Source of the DNA: Lineolata rhizophorae
Taxonomy: Eukaryota; Ascomycota; Dothideomycetes; Lineolatales; Lineolataceae
Direction: 5' to 3'
DNA length: 64,000 bases
Assembly: GCA_010093515.1 (NCBI GenBank)
Contig: MU001696.1
Coordinates: 40,054-104,053, forward strand
The notes beneath the pieces were generated by a model. That model made no database searches. It had not been told where the DNA came from and worked only from the letters and a program-made list of their open reading frames with translations. Every line of letters begins with the position of its first letter. The first letter of the stretch is position 1. A program made the translations under genes and the position numbers. This document shows, piece by piece, positions 1-12,070 of the stretch.

Positions 1-2
1 GA

Positions 3-278
3 CGGAAAAAGCGCAAGAGAAAGCTGATCAAGCAAGATGGGCCCCTTAGTGTACTTGATGGACAAGAAATGATTGACAACCAGGAGCTGGAGGAGCAGTG
101 GGGGAAGGATTTGGCTGATGATGCTCCCATCGTGGTTGGGGTCACCACGAAGAGAAGACGATGTGGTAAATGTGGTATCAAAGGACACAACTCCAGGACA
201 TGCCAGGGCGATACTCCAAGAGCTAGAGACCATGATGATACCCAAGCTGATGAAATTGCTTCAAAATTGATGGAGTAA
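3..278 (+). CDS. transposase C-terminal fragment (5' cut by window edge)
   Basis: The frame is open from base 3 to the TAA ending at 278, giving about 91 codons, so the fragment continues upstream of the window. It starts with a basic stretch (RKKRKRK), then an acidic segment, then a CCHC-like knuckle CGKCGIKGHNSRTC at about 169-210. In fungal pogo/Fot-like DDE transposases this knuckle sits near the C-terminus after the catalytic domain, which matches the stop about 20 codons later. The catalytic DDE residues are outside the window, so activity cannot be judged. An unrelated CCHC nucleic-acid-binding protein is possible, but the transposon-like repeats just downstream argue against it. Confidence 0.65.
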   Translation, partial: RKKRKRKLIKQDGPLSVLDGQEMIDNQELEEQWGKDLADDAPIVVGVTTKRRRCGKCGIKGHNSRTCQGDTPRARDHDDTQADEIASKLME

Positions 279-308
279 TGAGAGGATTTGTGGTGGTGAT
301 GATGGAAG

Positions 309-342
309 CTGACCGACCAGGGGGTCTGACCGACCAGGGGGT
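309..342. repeat. 17-bp perfect tandem duplication
   Basis: CTGACCGACCAGGGGGT occurs twice in direct succession (309-325 and 326-342), just downstream of the transposase stop. It is probably part of the subterminal region of the element. Confidence 0.9.
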
Positions 343-410
343 ACTACTCGTTAGCATATATTATATACTAAGATGGCAAATGCTGTAGAGCTGGAAGTAT
401 TGATAATACA

Positions 411-457
411 ACCGATAGATACCGATAGATACCGATAGACGCTAAGTATCTATCGGT
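411..457. repeat. 10-bp tandem repeat with an inverted copy (hairpin)
   Basis: ACCGATAGAT occurs twice and ACCGATAGAC once at 411-440. GTATCTATCGGT at 446-457 is the exact reverse complement of ACCGATAGATAC at 421-432. The arrangement can fold into a hairpin and is typical of subterminal transposase-binding repeats of DNA transposons. Confidence 0.9.
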
Positions 458-486
458 CGCTATCGATACTATCATCGACAGCCCTG

Positions 487-1564
487 CCTAAGCGTACTCG
501 CACGAGCACACAAACGCGGGATCTCAGCACACACACACACACACACACACACGCTCAGACGGATTCCACTTCACGAATAATAGGTATAAGATTACCGCCC
601 CCCATCCAACAATACAACCTACAATTCCCCGTCCACCAACCCCCTTCCCAAGACCGACAATTCACAGCCCCCAAAGACAAAATACCTAAGCGTTACAAAG
701 AGGCCACCCACCGACCAAAAAGACGCCGCGAGCCCAGACAGAACAAATAGCGGGTCCAAGTACGCCGATAGCACAGAAGAAAAAAACAGATAGAGCAACA
801 ATAGACGACCAGCTCCAGCCGCACCGGCCGAGTCTCGAGGGACCAGGGAACGCAAAATGAAAAGATTCAGAAGGTCAAGGGCAGAGGAAAAACACCTGAG
901 AAAGGAGACGTGACAAGCGGGACGGACGGACAGCATGACCAGTCGACAATGTGGTATAGACAAAGGACGAAGAACAAAAAAAAAAAAAGGCCGGGGCTGC
1001 GCCAGCAGAGCGAACGGAGCCGAAACGGACAGATAGACAGGACAAGGACGCGCCGCTTCCTCGGTCGAAGAGCCCGAGGGTAGGAAACAAGCGCGGCGAA
1101 TAGGAAAAGGATACAAGGAACAACAATGCCAGAGCCACGCGCAGGCATGAATGTAGTAGACAAAAAGAAGACGGAGACGATAGAGCCCTGCGCTGCGGCC
1201 GGAGAAACCAATATGCATAGCGCGCCTCTCTTTTTGCGTTCTTCCCTTTTCGCTCTTCCCGGGCAAGTTTTCAATCCGAACAGTGGAACAAAGTGACAGG
1301 AGCGCCGCAGGATCTTAACAGGAAGGAGAGAGCAGAAAAAGACACAGCACACCCTGACAAGACACGCCTCCCTCACACTCACCCTCTCATCCTCGACCCC
1401 ACCCCACCACTCCTCTCCCTCTCCCTCTCCCTTTCCCTCAAACTCCCCCCATTCCCCCCCGTTCTCGCCCCCCTCCCGCTCCCCTGCCTCCTTTTCTCCC
1501 CCGGATCAAAAAGCACCGCCGCCAGCTCGAAAAGACATTCGACACTCAAGTCGATAAGGCCGTG
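487..1564. other. intergenic; CA microsatellite and pyrimidine tracts
   Basis: No convincing gene is seen. The stretch holds a (CA)12 microsatellite at 528-552, an A-run near 980, and a C/T-rich block at about 1370-1500. Frames on both strands here are low-complexity and lack recognisable domains. The right part probably contains the 3' UTR of the Bud14-like gene. Confidence 0.7.
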
Positions 1565-4500
1565 TTAGAGCAATTCCAGAAGCCCGAGGAGTCTCTTCGG
1601 AGCTCCTATACAGAACATCCGACCGCCACCACCTCCACCTCCACCTCCACCTCCACCGCCCGCCCCCGCTGAAGCAGCCTTCCTCTCCAACCACCCCCCC
1701 AACAGCCCATCCAGCGCGCTCCCCAGCTCCGCCACCTTGCCGCGCTCCTCCTCCAGGTACCCCGCCACCACCGGGTCGTCGTGCCGCACCGGCGCCACCC
1801 CCGACACGTCGCGCACCAGCACCAGCATGTCGCGAATCTCCGTCGGGTCGTCGAGGTAGTGGCGCAGCAGCGCATCGGACCAGACAGGCTGCTGCTGGGG
1901 CTGCGAAGGAGGAGGCTGCTGCTGATGCTGCTGGGGCTGCTGCGGATGATGTTGCGGCGGCTCCGAGCCGGCAGCGGCGCCCGAGGCCGCGGCCTCGGTC
2001 GGCGGCTTGGGCAGCGCGCCCGTCGGCGCCGGCCCCGTCGGCGACGGGTGCAGCGACGCCGGCGAGCCCTCCTTCGTCTGCCGCTGCGGCTGCAGCTGCG
2101 GCGCCGCGACCGGGCTGCCCTTGGGCGGCGACGGCGACGGCGCCGGCCGGTTCGGCGGCGGGAACACGAAGGCGTTGCCGGCGCCGCCGTGGGCACGGCC
2201 CGCGCCGGGCTCCCCAGCGGACCGCTCCGCAGCGCCGCCGGCGCCTTCCTCGGCCGACACGGGCGAGACGGGCGAGTCGCGCTCGTCGGTGCCTTCGGGC
2301 GAGGAGCCCTCGTCGCGCACGAGGCCGGGTGGCTGCGCGACGGGCGGCGTCGAGACGACGGGCGCCGTGGCGGGCTTGCCGTTGGCGGCGGCCAAATTGC
2401 CGCGGAGAAGGTCCGGGTCGGCGAAGTCGTCGTCTTCGTCGCGGTCGAGGTCGACGGGCGAGATGTTGACGGGAGAGTCGGAGAGACGGTCCGGTTCGAG
2501 GGCGGGGCCACGTGGCGGAGGGGCGCCGTTCTGGTTCGGGGGCGCGTCGGTGGTATGCGAGTTTTCCGTAATGGTCGTGGTGAAATTGGCGGGATCAGAG
2601 AATGGATCTGTGTTGACAGACAAAGTCGGCGCCGATTTTTCCGGCGATCGCGGCTGCTGGGTCTGTGCTTGAGGCGCACCCTTCGGCTGCTCCTCCGTCG
2701 GCGTCGTTTTGCTGTCCTCGCGCTTAGGGGGAGAGACATCGCGGCCATTGACGGACTCTTTCCGCTCCGCACTAGATCCCCGTTGCTGCTTCTGCTCCAC
2801 CTCGGGATTGACGATCGTCGCGCTCTGTGGCTCCGCAATGCGCGGCGTACCTGCGCTAGATCCAGAAGACACAGACGATCCCTCTTCCCTGCCTGAAGCA
2901 GTCGGCGACGACGTCGAGGCGGAGCCGAACTTCGACGTAGGTTGTTGCTTCTGCAGGCGGCCTTTACTAGGCTGCCGTTGAGGCGACAGGTTGCGCTGCG
3001 AGTCGATCGTTGTCGTCGGCGAGATCTTGTCCGATGTCGTTGGTGAAACCTCCTCGGACACCTGTCCCGAGCCATTGGGCGATAGGCCCTGCCCCTTAGT
3101 AGGTGACGAGTTGCGCGAGCGATCCTCCGACATAGACGTCTTCGCACTATCCGGCTCCAACAATGTAGATGGCGAGTCCGCCGAATCTGACGACTTGCTC
3201 TTCTTGTCCTTGGAACGCTTGAACAAGCCTGACAGCATGCCTGGTCTCCGATCCTTCTTCTTCTTGTCGCTACTCTCCTTGCTAGATTTCTCCGGGCCTA
3301 CGTTCTTCTCAACCAGGTCGAAGCTGCCGCTGCGCTCCTTCATGTCGCCGCTTGATCGACTGGCGGATGCCGTGGACGAGGACGCGGTCGAACCGTCATC
3401 GCGCAGTAGGTTGGGCGTGAGCGTGATTTTCCTGGTCTCGACCGAGTCGTCCTTGAAGAACGAATCCGTGTTTCGAACAGTGCCATTCCGCGACTTCGGT
3501 GCTGTCTGTGATCGGCCCCCTACCTCGTCACTCGATGGCCTCGGTCCGTCTTCGCTCACGGAACCCCTCTCGCTTGACGCCCCTTCCGCAGTGCCATTCA
3601 CGCTTCCGGCCCTCGAGTCTTTCTTGCCGTTCACGCGCAAAGGCTCCACGGCGGTGATCTCATCGTCATCTTCCTGGACACCTCGTTCCCGGACGTCGTC
3701 CTCCACTATGTCGCTGTCCGGAGGCGCCATGCCGCCAAAGAGCGCTTCTGCATCGTCATCGGCTTCATCGGACGAGTAGTCGTAATCCGAAGCCTCGACG
3801 TACGTGGGGGCCGAGAAAGTAACCGTTTTGGCGTTTCGACGTCGCATCGCTTTCTTGAGCGGGTTCTTGCTCTTTTCGGCGTTGTCGCCAAGCATGGTTT
3901 GGGACAGCTTTACACGCTTTGTGTTAATAAGCGCGGTTCTAATACCCATAGGTGAAAATCGGCAAAAACGCAATCGCAACTCACATCGATATTTCTATGC
4001 TTATTCAATCGTGCCAGTCGCTCCGTCGGCGTCTCGATGTGCTCGGCGGGGAGATAGCCTAAAATTATACCCGAGTTAGTGCCCTCTGAAGCTCACAGGA
4101 AATACGCGCATCCCCTTGCTTCGTGACCAGAGCTACTCAAACCTCGGCCTAGGGCGATCCCCAGAGTCGACCAGTTCAAACTCACCTATACTACTATCCT
4201 TTACCACCCTCACCAACCACCAATAGCTATTGCTATCGTCGAGCAGGACCATCGTATCGCCCTTGGTCGCATTCGCCTGGCCCTCGACCGTCGCCACGAA
4301 CGTGTGCAGCGCGTACACGAACTCGAAGTCGATATCTTCTACGAAAGCAAAATCCCACAATTAGCACACCTGCAAAATCGAAACTAGGATGTCCAGTCCG
4401 GCGGCGGCGAGAGGTTGAGACAGTCAAGGAAAAAAAAAAAGAAAATATCCCCAAAATAGCAGAGATATCAAATGCAGGAAAATCAGGCCGTGGAATCATC

Positions 4501-6333
4501 ATCTTATCGCAAACTGCCATACTCTCGTCAAAGCCCAGCGAGCTCATGCTAAACTCATCCCACTCGTCCTCTTCCGACGACGCGATCAGACACTCCGTGG
4601 GCGAAGCCACCCGACGCCTAGGCCGCGCCTCGTCTCCCGCGTCGCCGACCGCGAGCGCGTCGGGCCCGGCATCGGCATCGGCATCGGCATCATCCGACTC
4701 GTCTTCGAACTCGCTGCGCAGCTCCGTGTCGAAGTTCGGCGTCGCCGGCGTGCCCAACCCGCTATCATCCACGCCATCGTCGTCGTCGTGCAACAGCGGA
4801 TCGTCCAGCGGGAGCAGGTCCTTGGCCAGGTCTTCGACCCTCAGCTTCTGAAGCCGCGAGCTCAGCTCGCTGAGCTCGCGCTGGAACCGGAAGACGTCCG
4901 CCTCGCCGGGCGGTTCGACGCTCGAGTCGGTCTGCATCGTCGCCGCCGACGCGTCGCGCGGCAGTGCACCGGTGCCGGCTCCGGCCGCGGCGTCTTCGTC
5001 GCGCTGGCGCCGAGCTCGTTCCTCGCGCGCCAGCTCCTCCCGGTCGCGCGCCTCCAGGTCCTCCAGCACCCTCTCCGCCTCTTCCATCAAGCTCTTCAAC
5101 CTCCCCGTGTTCCCTCCTCCTAATTGTTGCCGTGGTGGTTGTTGATGTTCATGATGATGATGATGATCCGGGTCCGAGATACCGCCGGGCCGAGGTCCGT
5201 GTTGGACGGACAAAGGCGACGCGCGCCTCTCGCGACGCGCGCGCGCGAGCGAGGGCGGCAGCGGCAGCGGGCTGGGCGACGCGCCGTTAGGCGCGCCGTT
5301 CGGTTCGCGCCCGCGCATGTCGTAAAGCAATGGCAGGTGGGCGGCCGTTTCCAGGTACGGCGACGAGTCGTCCACGCTGTCGTCTCCAGGTTCCTCGTCC
5401 GCGGCAGCCTCGCGAGAAACGTCCCGGTCCGCCACGCCACGCAAAGAGCCGGCGCCGCTGGCGCGGAAGCCGAGCTCGTGGTGCGGCGTCGGCGAACGGG
5501 GCCGCGTCGCCGGGCTGGCCGAAGACGGAGGCGTGGGGTAGAACTGCGCCGGACTAGGCGTGCCGCGGCGTGCAAAAACAGGTGGCTTGGGAGTTAAGGA
5601 AGAACATCGCTTCGGCCAGCGGTCGGAGATGGTCCGAGTCGCCGGGCCCGAAGGTTTGGTAGCGGCTGCTTTAGGAAGACGGAGGGGGTACCCACCATCG
5701 TCGATGGACGGCGAACTCGAAATCTTGTCCATCATGTCGTCGTCCATGTCGTCGCCGCTTTCGCCTCCATCCGCGTCCCTTTCCTCCACCGCCCCGCCAT
5801 TCTGCCGGATCGCCTGCTCGTCACGTGCGTACTGGTTCCCGGCCGCGCCGTTGGAATCAGCGCTAGTGCCGTTGGCAGCGGCGCCGTTGGCGGTCCCGTT
5901 CACCATGGTCCCGTTGACGCCGCTACGGCCCCGACCCCGCACCTCATCCTCGGAGTCGTCCAGGTCTTCCGGCTCCTCGTGCAGGGTCCCTTGGTTTTGC
6001 TTCAGGTGCGTCTGTTCGTCGGCGCGCTCCTCGCTCGCATGGCGCAGCTCGCCTTGTTGGTGCGGCGCGGCAGGCCCGACGCCGAGCGGGGCAGGACGGG
6101 CAGGCTGGCGGGAGTGGTCCTGGGCCGAAGGAGAGCCTTGGTCTTGAAGGTCGAGCGTATCTGAAAGAGCGAGAGGTTAGACCCTGCCGTGTGTACGCAG
6201 GAATTCGAAGGAAAGGGGGACAAGCAGTAGGTAAGAGCGACTATCTAAGGCTGCACGGGGCGAAGGACCTAAGGGAAGGTCCGCAACAGGCGAGATTGCA
6301 CCTACCCGCTCGGATGATCTGCGGACGCGTCAT
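1565..6333 (-). CDS. Bud14/Tea4-like SH3 protein, cell-polarity PP1 regulator
   Basis: Proposed exons (minus strand): 6333-6306, 6160-4523, 4338-4186, 4058-3985, 3907-1565, joining in frame to 1411 residues. The ATG at 6333 gives MTRPQIIRAD with the Asp codon split by intron 1. An SH3 domain spans about residues 558-625 over exons 3 and 4 (VYALHTFVATVEGQANATKG, then SNSYWWLVRVV, then YLPAEHIE). Just after it, KTVTF at about residues 658-662 fits the RVxF docking motif for protein phosphatase 1. Bud14 (budding yeast) and Tea4/Wsh3 (fission yeast) recruit PP1 to sites of polarised growth, so a role at the hyphal tip is inferred. The flanks are long, acidic or Pro/Ser-rich and probably disordered. 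A conserved-looking segment (DPTEIRDMLVLVRDVSGV) near the C-terminus is followed by a 13-Gly run. Exon 2 may hide one more in-frame intron around 5560-5700. Confidence 0.85.
1625..1658. repeat. CCACCT hexamer repeat encoding poly-Gly
   Basis: A CCACCT-type repeat inside the last exon of the Bud14-like gene encodes most of its C-terminal glycine run on the minus strand. It is a slippage-prone, likely length-polymorphic tract. Confidence 0.85.
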
Positions 6334-9300
6334 GCTCGCCGGCGGAGCAGATCAGAGTTCGCGTGCAACCCGCGCTAAAAAAGGGCCTGTGAAAGGCGAT
6401 GAAGCCCTTGTCTACTTCTAAGTGCCGTCGTCGAAAGCGTGTAGCGTAGCGTTGTGGGCGTGGGTGCGTGACGCGCCCAACCTCTCGCGAAAGCCGCGAA
6501 ACGAAAGACGTCGGGAGTCGAACAATGGAAACCACGAGCAAGAAAGGTCGTCGGCCGAAGACTGCCGGGTCGGTAACAGGCCTGGAAACGTCCCGAAACG
6601 CCAGCAGTGAACAAGGTATCCCGGAATCCTAAAACCTGAACGAGTGTCGCGTGTCCCGCCTAAGCTTAGGCAATCGCGAAGCTCTCCCCTTCCCGTTATC
6701 TTTCGCCTGCGTAGCTGTGGAGAAGAGCCTTTGTCTAGGTATGCCGTCGAGGGAGAGCAATAAAGAGCGTCGCGTGCGCCTGCACTTGAGAGTGCGTCGG
6801 TAACCGGTCCAATCGAACGTCCAGTCCGACAAAAGGAAAAAGAAAGATATGAAGCGTTAAAATTCCCCAGTCAGCGCCGAAGGTTCTGCGTGAAGGCAAG
6901 CAGACAGCAAGCCGCAAGAGCGTCTAACAAAAAAGAAAAAGCGGCGGCGGGCCCGGAGTGCTATCTGAAGGTCGCGGTCGGCAGCATGGCGGCCCTTGCA
7001 CCGCAAGGAGTCGAGAGGGTGCGGAGAGGGAAAGGGAGGAGAGCCGGCCCGAGAGTCGCAAGACGCAAAAAACGTGTCGCAACGGCGGTGGAGGGAGAGC
7101 GGGCGACCGAGTTACTCGTCGGAGCGGGTACGCGCAGTCGGTCGGGCTCGGTCGCGAGAGCGTCGGGCGGCAGCGACGGCGAGGGCGACGAACGGGCGGT
7201 CGTTTGGTAGGGGAAAAGAGAGAGGGAGCGAGGGCGGTCAAGGCTGGGCCGGGAGGGAGGAAGGTTGGAGTTGGCGACAAAAGGGCCCCGGGGGGAGGGG
7301 GGTGGAGCGCAGCAAAGTCGCGACCGAGATGGCCGTTCCTTGCCCGATCGGGGCTCGTGCGGGTGTGTATTTTGGGGCCGCGGGCCTGGCTCGGGCCCGG
7401 GGGCGGCGTCGCCCAGGGGCCGCGCTTTGCCGTCTCCGGTAGATTTGGCGTTTCAGGCCGAGCGCAGGGGCCCGCTCTGCCCGCGCCCGGTCGCCCCGTC
7501 GAGCTTTCGCGCCGCTGGATTCTCTCCGAGGGAAACCAAAATGTTTGTTTTTTTTTTTCGGACGCAGCTAACTTCAATGTCCAGAGCGAGGGAGAGCGCG
7601 CCTCGTCGATCTTTACTGGTAGCGAATTGGTAAAAGCCCTTATCCTGCGTCGCTTCGGGGGGAGGCTGCGATACGGAGTACGGAGTCCCTGTAACCTGCC
7701 TACGGTTCGCACTGAAGGACAACCACTTCTCTTGCCTACAACGTGCCGCAAAACCCCCAGCAGACCACCCATGTTTTCCCCTGGCTCCAATTTGCAACTA
7801 GCATGGAGGCCGCCCATCGGAGATCTCTTGTGCAGCGGGCTGGTCCTCCCCTCCTTCAAAACAACCGGCACTATCCTTTTATGAACGAGATAGGCTCGGT
7901 TTTAGGCTTTGGGGATTCGCGCCAAGCTCGTCTAGATAACCGTATTTCGCTGCACAAGCCGGGGGGTTTCGAACTTGTGCTCCAGCGACTCCTACATACT
8001 ACGTACTACGTAGGCTCCCTCCTGTTTTAATGGCTTTGCTTCCTCAAGCCGTTTCCTCCGACTGGCCGCGCCGTTTCCGAAACGGCAAACCTGCCAGGTT
8101 GTGGGGCAGCACATGTGCTCTCTCACAGTTCCGGCCGTCCGAGTTTATGCCACAAACGCAAATCTCACGACATGCTCCGGGCCGGATGGACATGCAAACC
8201 GAAGCTGCCGAAAAGCCACGCGAAACATGAAGCCAAAGACGCCACGGAAAGTTTAGGTCCCTACCCAACTATGTGCATACCTTTTCTATTTGAAGGCGCA
8301 TCCAGCAAAGGGCGCCGTATCGCATATATTGCGTGGCAGCGTTCCTGTCTCTCAGCCCTGTCGCGTGCCTTTTCCCCGCCAGGGATCTCCGTGTGCCGGG
8401 TCTGCCGTCAGGCTTAAGCGCCGGAGCTCTAGATTGGATGCCGACCGCACGCACGACTCGGCCTGCTGACCCTCGCCTTCAGCCAGTCAAATCCCATGGC
8501 TCCTGTCCTCGTCGCTGCCTCGTGCGCGCACTCGAGCGCATGGCCCGGATCAAGGGCATTCTACGTAGTCTCTACTACTCGGGGCGGGCGTGGTGTTTGT
8601 TTTCGGCTTGCGTTGTTTAATTGAGGCGAGATCTCCGCCTGTATCTGCACGAAGCGGAACATACCCTATGCGCGTAGCATGCACGCGGCAGCGAGCATGC
8701 CAACTCGTCCTCCGCACCAGGCCAGACACGCAGAGATATTCTCGGCCTCGCTCAGCTGTGCGTCTTGTCCGGAGGCTCCAACGCGTGCTCCGAGACAAGC
8801 AGCAGCACCCAGCCAACAGCAAGCTCTCGCGGCAATCCCTTTCTCGCCCGGGGCCGGTACCGAAGGAACGGTTTCCAGCGCCCGGCGCCAGATCCCGCCG
8901 GCCCCGGCGCCGTCCAATGCATCGCCCCGTCAACCCGTCACACCTCCGCCAAGCCCACGAGACCGCCGTTCCCGTCGCCCGCTCCCGCCGTCTTTGGCCG
9001 ATTGATGAGCCGCCCCAACGTCGCATCGCAACCACGGCTCGCTCGACCCGTTAGCTTCCACCCCGCAGCCCGATCTCGGTGCACCAGGGAGACCAGATGG
9101 GGCCCGAGCCTCTCACCCACGCATGTACGTAGTAGGTAGCACGTCCAAATGTAAGTGCCTCACCCACGGCCTACCTAAGCGCCCGCGTGTATGTATCTAC
9201 CGAGTATGTGTCTATGTATACCACCATCACATTCCCTCCCCCCCCCGGCGCCAGCCTGCCTTACGCGCGCCACCTCGCCTCGCCTTACCCATCTCATCAT

Positions 9301-10071
9301 AAAACCCCTCCCCCCCCCCCCCCCCCCCCCCCACCCAAACAGCCCTCAGGGAAAACGGCAGATCCGATGCGGCGCGGTGTTCGGTTTGGGAAGGCGGCTT
9401 GCGGGGGATGGGCGAGGAGGACTCTGGAGGTGGGTGTGTAGTCGGGACGGGGGGAGTGGGGACAAGATGGGAAAGGAAGTTACTGAGTAACGCGGGCAAA
9501 GTGGATTGTACCTGCGGTAGAGGTAGGCGAAAGATTCCGATCGAACTCGAGGGCTTCGGCCGACCGACTTGGAGAAACTAATTGTCTGCCAAAGTTTACG
9601 CTGGAATTTATGCTTCCCAAGGAGACCAAATCTACAAATCTACCTATCGCCTTTCAATTGCAGCGGTGTCTCGAGTTTAGCTAACGCTAGGATATGCATT
9701 CACGTCCCTACAAGTTGTTGGAGCGCCAATTTTATTCCAGCTGAACATGAAAACTATGCTACTTCGTACTGAGTACGCTTGAGGCGTAGCCCCTTTTCCG
9801 CCGTTCTGCTTCCATTTGCGCCTTCCCGTGCAACAAGCCAACTGTTTGCGGCTTTCGCGAGGCTGTTGTTGGGAAAGATATGAGCGAAATAGTTCAATAA
9901 ATTGAACGCCACTGCAGAAACCAAGACCTGTGGCACCAGGCTGGGCGCAGGGCTAGAGCGGATAGCACTTTCAGCCTCGTTGTACTGCTGAGACATAAGT
10001 ACAAAAAGTGCAGCTGTCTTGTGCTGTAGTATTTCATTCCTAGTGAAGCTATAGGATCGACCATTGCCACT
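6334..10071. other. large intergenic region between divergent genes
   Basis: This 3.7-kb spacer holds the promoters of the Bud14-like gene (left) and the membrane-protein gene (right). The block at 6900-7900 is GC- and purine-rich on the plus strand and has overlapping open frames of about 300 codons on both strands, neither with a recognisable domain; base composition probably explains them. TACGTAGTA-like motifs occur near 7998, 8562 and 9127, and TACGGAGTACGGAGT near 7673. A 23-C run lies at 9310-9332. I see no credible gene. Confidence 0.6.
9310..9332. repeat. poly(C) run, 23 bp
   Basis: An uninterrupted run of 23 C follows AAAACCCCT. The minus strand is therefore a G23 tract, capable of G-quadruplex formation. 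Its exact length may be affected by sequencing error. Confidence 0.85.
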
Positions 10072-12070
10072 ATGAAAGGGTTCAAGCGGCATGTCGTCCT
10101 TTCTTCGCTCTTCAGCCCATTTGTCACGTCCAGTGTGCAGTTCGAGCCCCATGGCCATGCGAACCTCCACCATCCTTTTGGGTTGATCCCTCGAAGCCAC
10201 CTCACTAACTCGAACGGAACTCAAATTGCGAATGGGACAGGAACTGGGAACAGGACTGACACTGGAACCGAGACGCCGCCTAGTTGCACAGTATCGTCTA
10301 TTCACCAAGGGTCTTTCTTGAAGGTACTTTTTCCACTGTCGCTAGATAGGGCTTCGTGCTGAACATGTGACTACAGAATCTTACCGTGCGATGCGAGCCG
10401 TTCATCGAGTCGATTGAGACATGTCCAGGGGAGGTCATTGGGCCGGGAGATCGCGTTCGGATGGCGAGGCTGTTCTCTTCGTGCGCAAAAGATGTGTATG
10501 TCCAACGGACCTGATCAGCCGCCACTCGTCGTATTTCGTCCATGAATCCTGATTTCACGCAACAGCATTACAGATTCTTCGAAACGTTTACATGTATACC
10601 TGGCACCCCCAGAGTATCTATGGGGCAGTCGTCTGACTTTACCACTGATGATGACAATGGTTACGTGAACTTCACCGACTCGGCCATGTCCGTGGAACAT
10701 AATTCAGGATGCGATTATCCCGGCTTTGCTCCTGTACTCGCTACACCGACACCAAATATACCGCGGCGAAATGCTAACTGTAGTCTTATTACAGATCTTC
10801 GAGAGTGCTACAGTACAGTTCTTTGGGAATGCAACGGATTCAGCGATAGCTGACTTTTTGAATGCTGTCGACATTGCGTGCGTTCATTCCTGATGCCTGT
10901 CGCCCACGACGCACAACTGATTCTTACGAGAGGCCATTACAGTATGAAAGATGCGTACAGCAATCCCGACCGAGGGATGTTCAATCTTGTGTCGTAAGCA
11001 TAACACAAAAACTCAGATGGCTCCCAGCAGGACTCTTCCTGTATGGCGGGCAACCCACATGTCCTCCAGGCCACTCGCTGTTTGTCTCGCTCGCATTCAG
11101 CATTACAATGGAGATATTCATCATCCTGCTCGAGATCTGGCTACGGCACCGAGCTAAAATCAGGGTCGATGTGTACATAATCAACACGATGCGCTCCTTC
11201 TCGTGGCTGCGGATGTTAGTCGCCGTACTGTACGGCTTCGGGCAGCCGCTCCTGTTGGCATACATTCTCTACCGACAAGCAGTCAATACCTCCTTCACCA
11301 CACTCATTTCAATCTTTCTGCTCACGCCCAAGGCTTTCTCCATCGTCGCTTTCCTCTCTTGCATTGGCCTGTCCAAGGGCTATGGCACCCAGCTCTTGAT
11401 TGTCGACTCGGTGGTCACGCTCTACGGCTGGGCAACCCTCCAACCGGCCAATACGAACGTCTTCCAGCCCTGGGTACCATACAGCCCCCCGGCCGGTCCT
11501 GGGCTCCCCTCTCGCGTCGCCCTTGCTTTCAAGGGCCTATACCTAGCCACGTTCCCCGGAGCATTCTTCGCCTTTGTCTACACCATCTTCTGGCTAGCCA
11601 TCCTAGGCCTGATCGTCATCGCCATCTGGACCAAAGATCGCGGCCCAGCCAAGCTCGCCGGCGTTCTCTTCAGCATCTGGCTCGTCTTCGTCTTCCTCAT
11701 CGTCAGCACCCCTATCTTCGCCCTCTGGGAAGCCTGCTGGATACTCTATGCTAAGGCGCGCAAGCGCGGGGACGATAACGCTGTTTTCTCGGTCTTGCGT
11801 TGGTTTAAAGCGTTGTTTGCAAGCGAGTCCGAGGGCGGCGCCGGGCATTGGTTCTTTTTGTTCGCACGGCACGTTCTATATTGGTTGTGGTGTGCAATGC
11901 AATGTGTGGTTTTTGTTGGTCGGTGGATGGTCGTTGCTAATTTGTTGCCCGAGGCAGGGGATGCGTTTTGTCCTGCCTCCTTGGAGGGCTTGGCTGCTGG
12001 ATATGCTCTCTCGACGCTGTTTGTACTCGGACTACCTCTCGTGTTAAGGTATTTCGGGTTAGCGTACTAG
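10072..12070 (+). CDS. multi-pass membrane protein with Cys-containing ectodomain, function unknown
   Basis: Proposed exons: 10072-10323, 10377-10495, 10574-10733, 10795-10877, 11017-12070, giving 555 residues. Introns 1-3 have good signals (GTACTT..CTACAG, GTATGT..TTACAG, GTACTC..GCTAAC..TTACAG). The N-terminal part (about 205 residues) starts with a weak hydrophobic stretch and holds several NxT/S glycosylation sites and cysteines (e.g. CEPFIESIETC, FTCIPGTP), suggesting a lumenal or extracellular domain. The rest carries about eight predicted membrane helices, including SLFVSLAFSITMEIFIILLE, MLVAVLYGFGQPLLLAYILY and LFSIWLVFVFLIVSTPIFAL. I do not recognise a named family. The fourth intron (10878-11016, 139 nt) is uncertain because it contains protein-like sequence in another frame, so the gene may instead carry two small frame errors. 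The start codon is also tentative. Confidence 0.6.

Larger units (their letters stand above)
1..486 (+). mobile_element. 3' end of a DNA transposon, probably pogo/Tc1-like
   Basis: The window opens inside a coding frame whose zinc knuckle is typical of fungal DDE transposase C-termini. It is followed by tandem and inverted subterminal repeats (309-342, 411-457). The segment 473-486 reads, on the minus strand, CAGGGCTGTCGATG, which resembles the terminal inverted repeat of many cut-and-paste elements, so I place the right end near 486. The left end lies outside the window, so the inverted repeat and target duplication cannot be verified and the superfamily is inferred from the knuckle alone. 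Confidence 0.6.

Noticed and set aside
1606-3147. 513-codon Arg-rich minus-strand frame, and the 371- and 262-codon plus-strand frames opposite it
   Set aside because: They are shadows of the Bud14-like last exon in other frames; Arg/Ser-rich composition from GC-rich DNA and no domains.
6958-7884. 308-codon plus-strand and 315-codon minus-strand frames
   Set aside because: They overlap each other, are Gly/Arg/Pro-rich and show no domain or splice support. Kept only as a low-interest finding.
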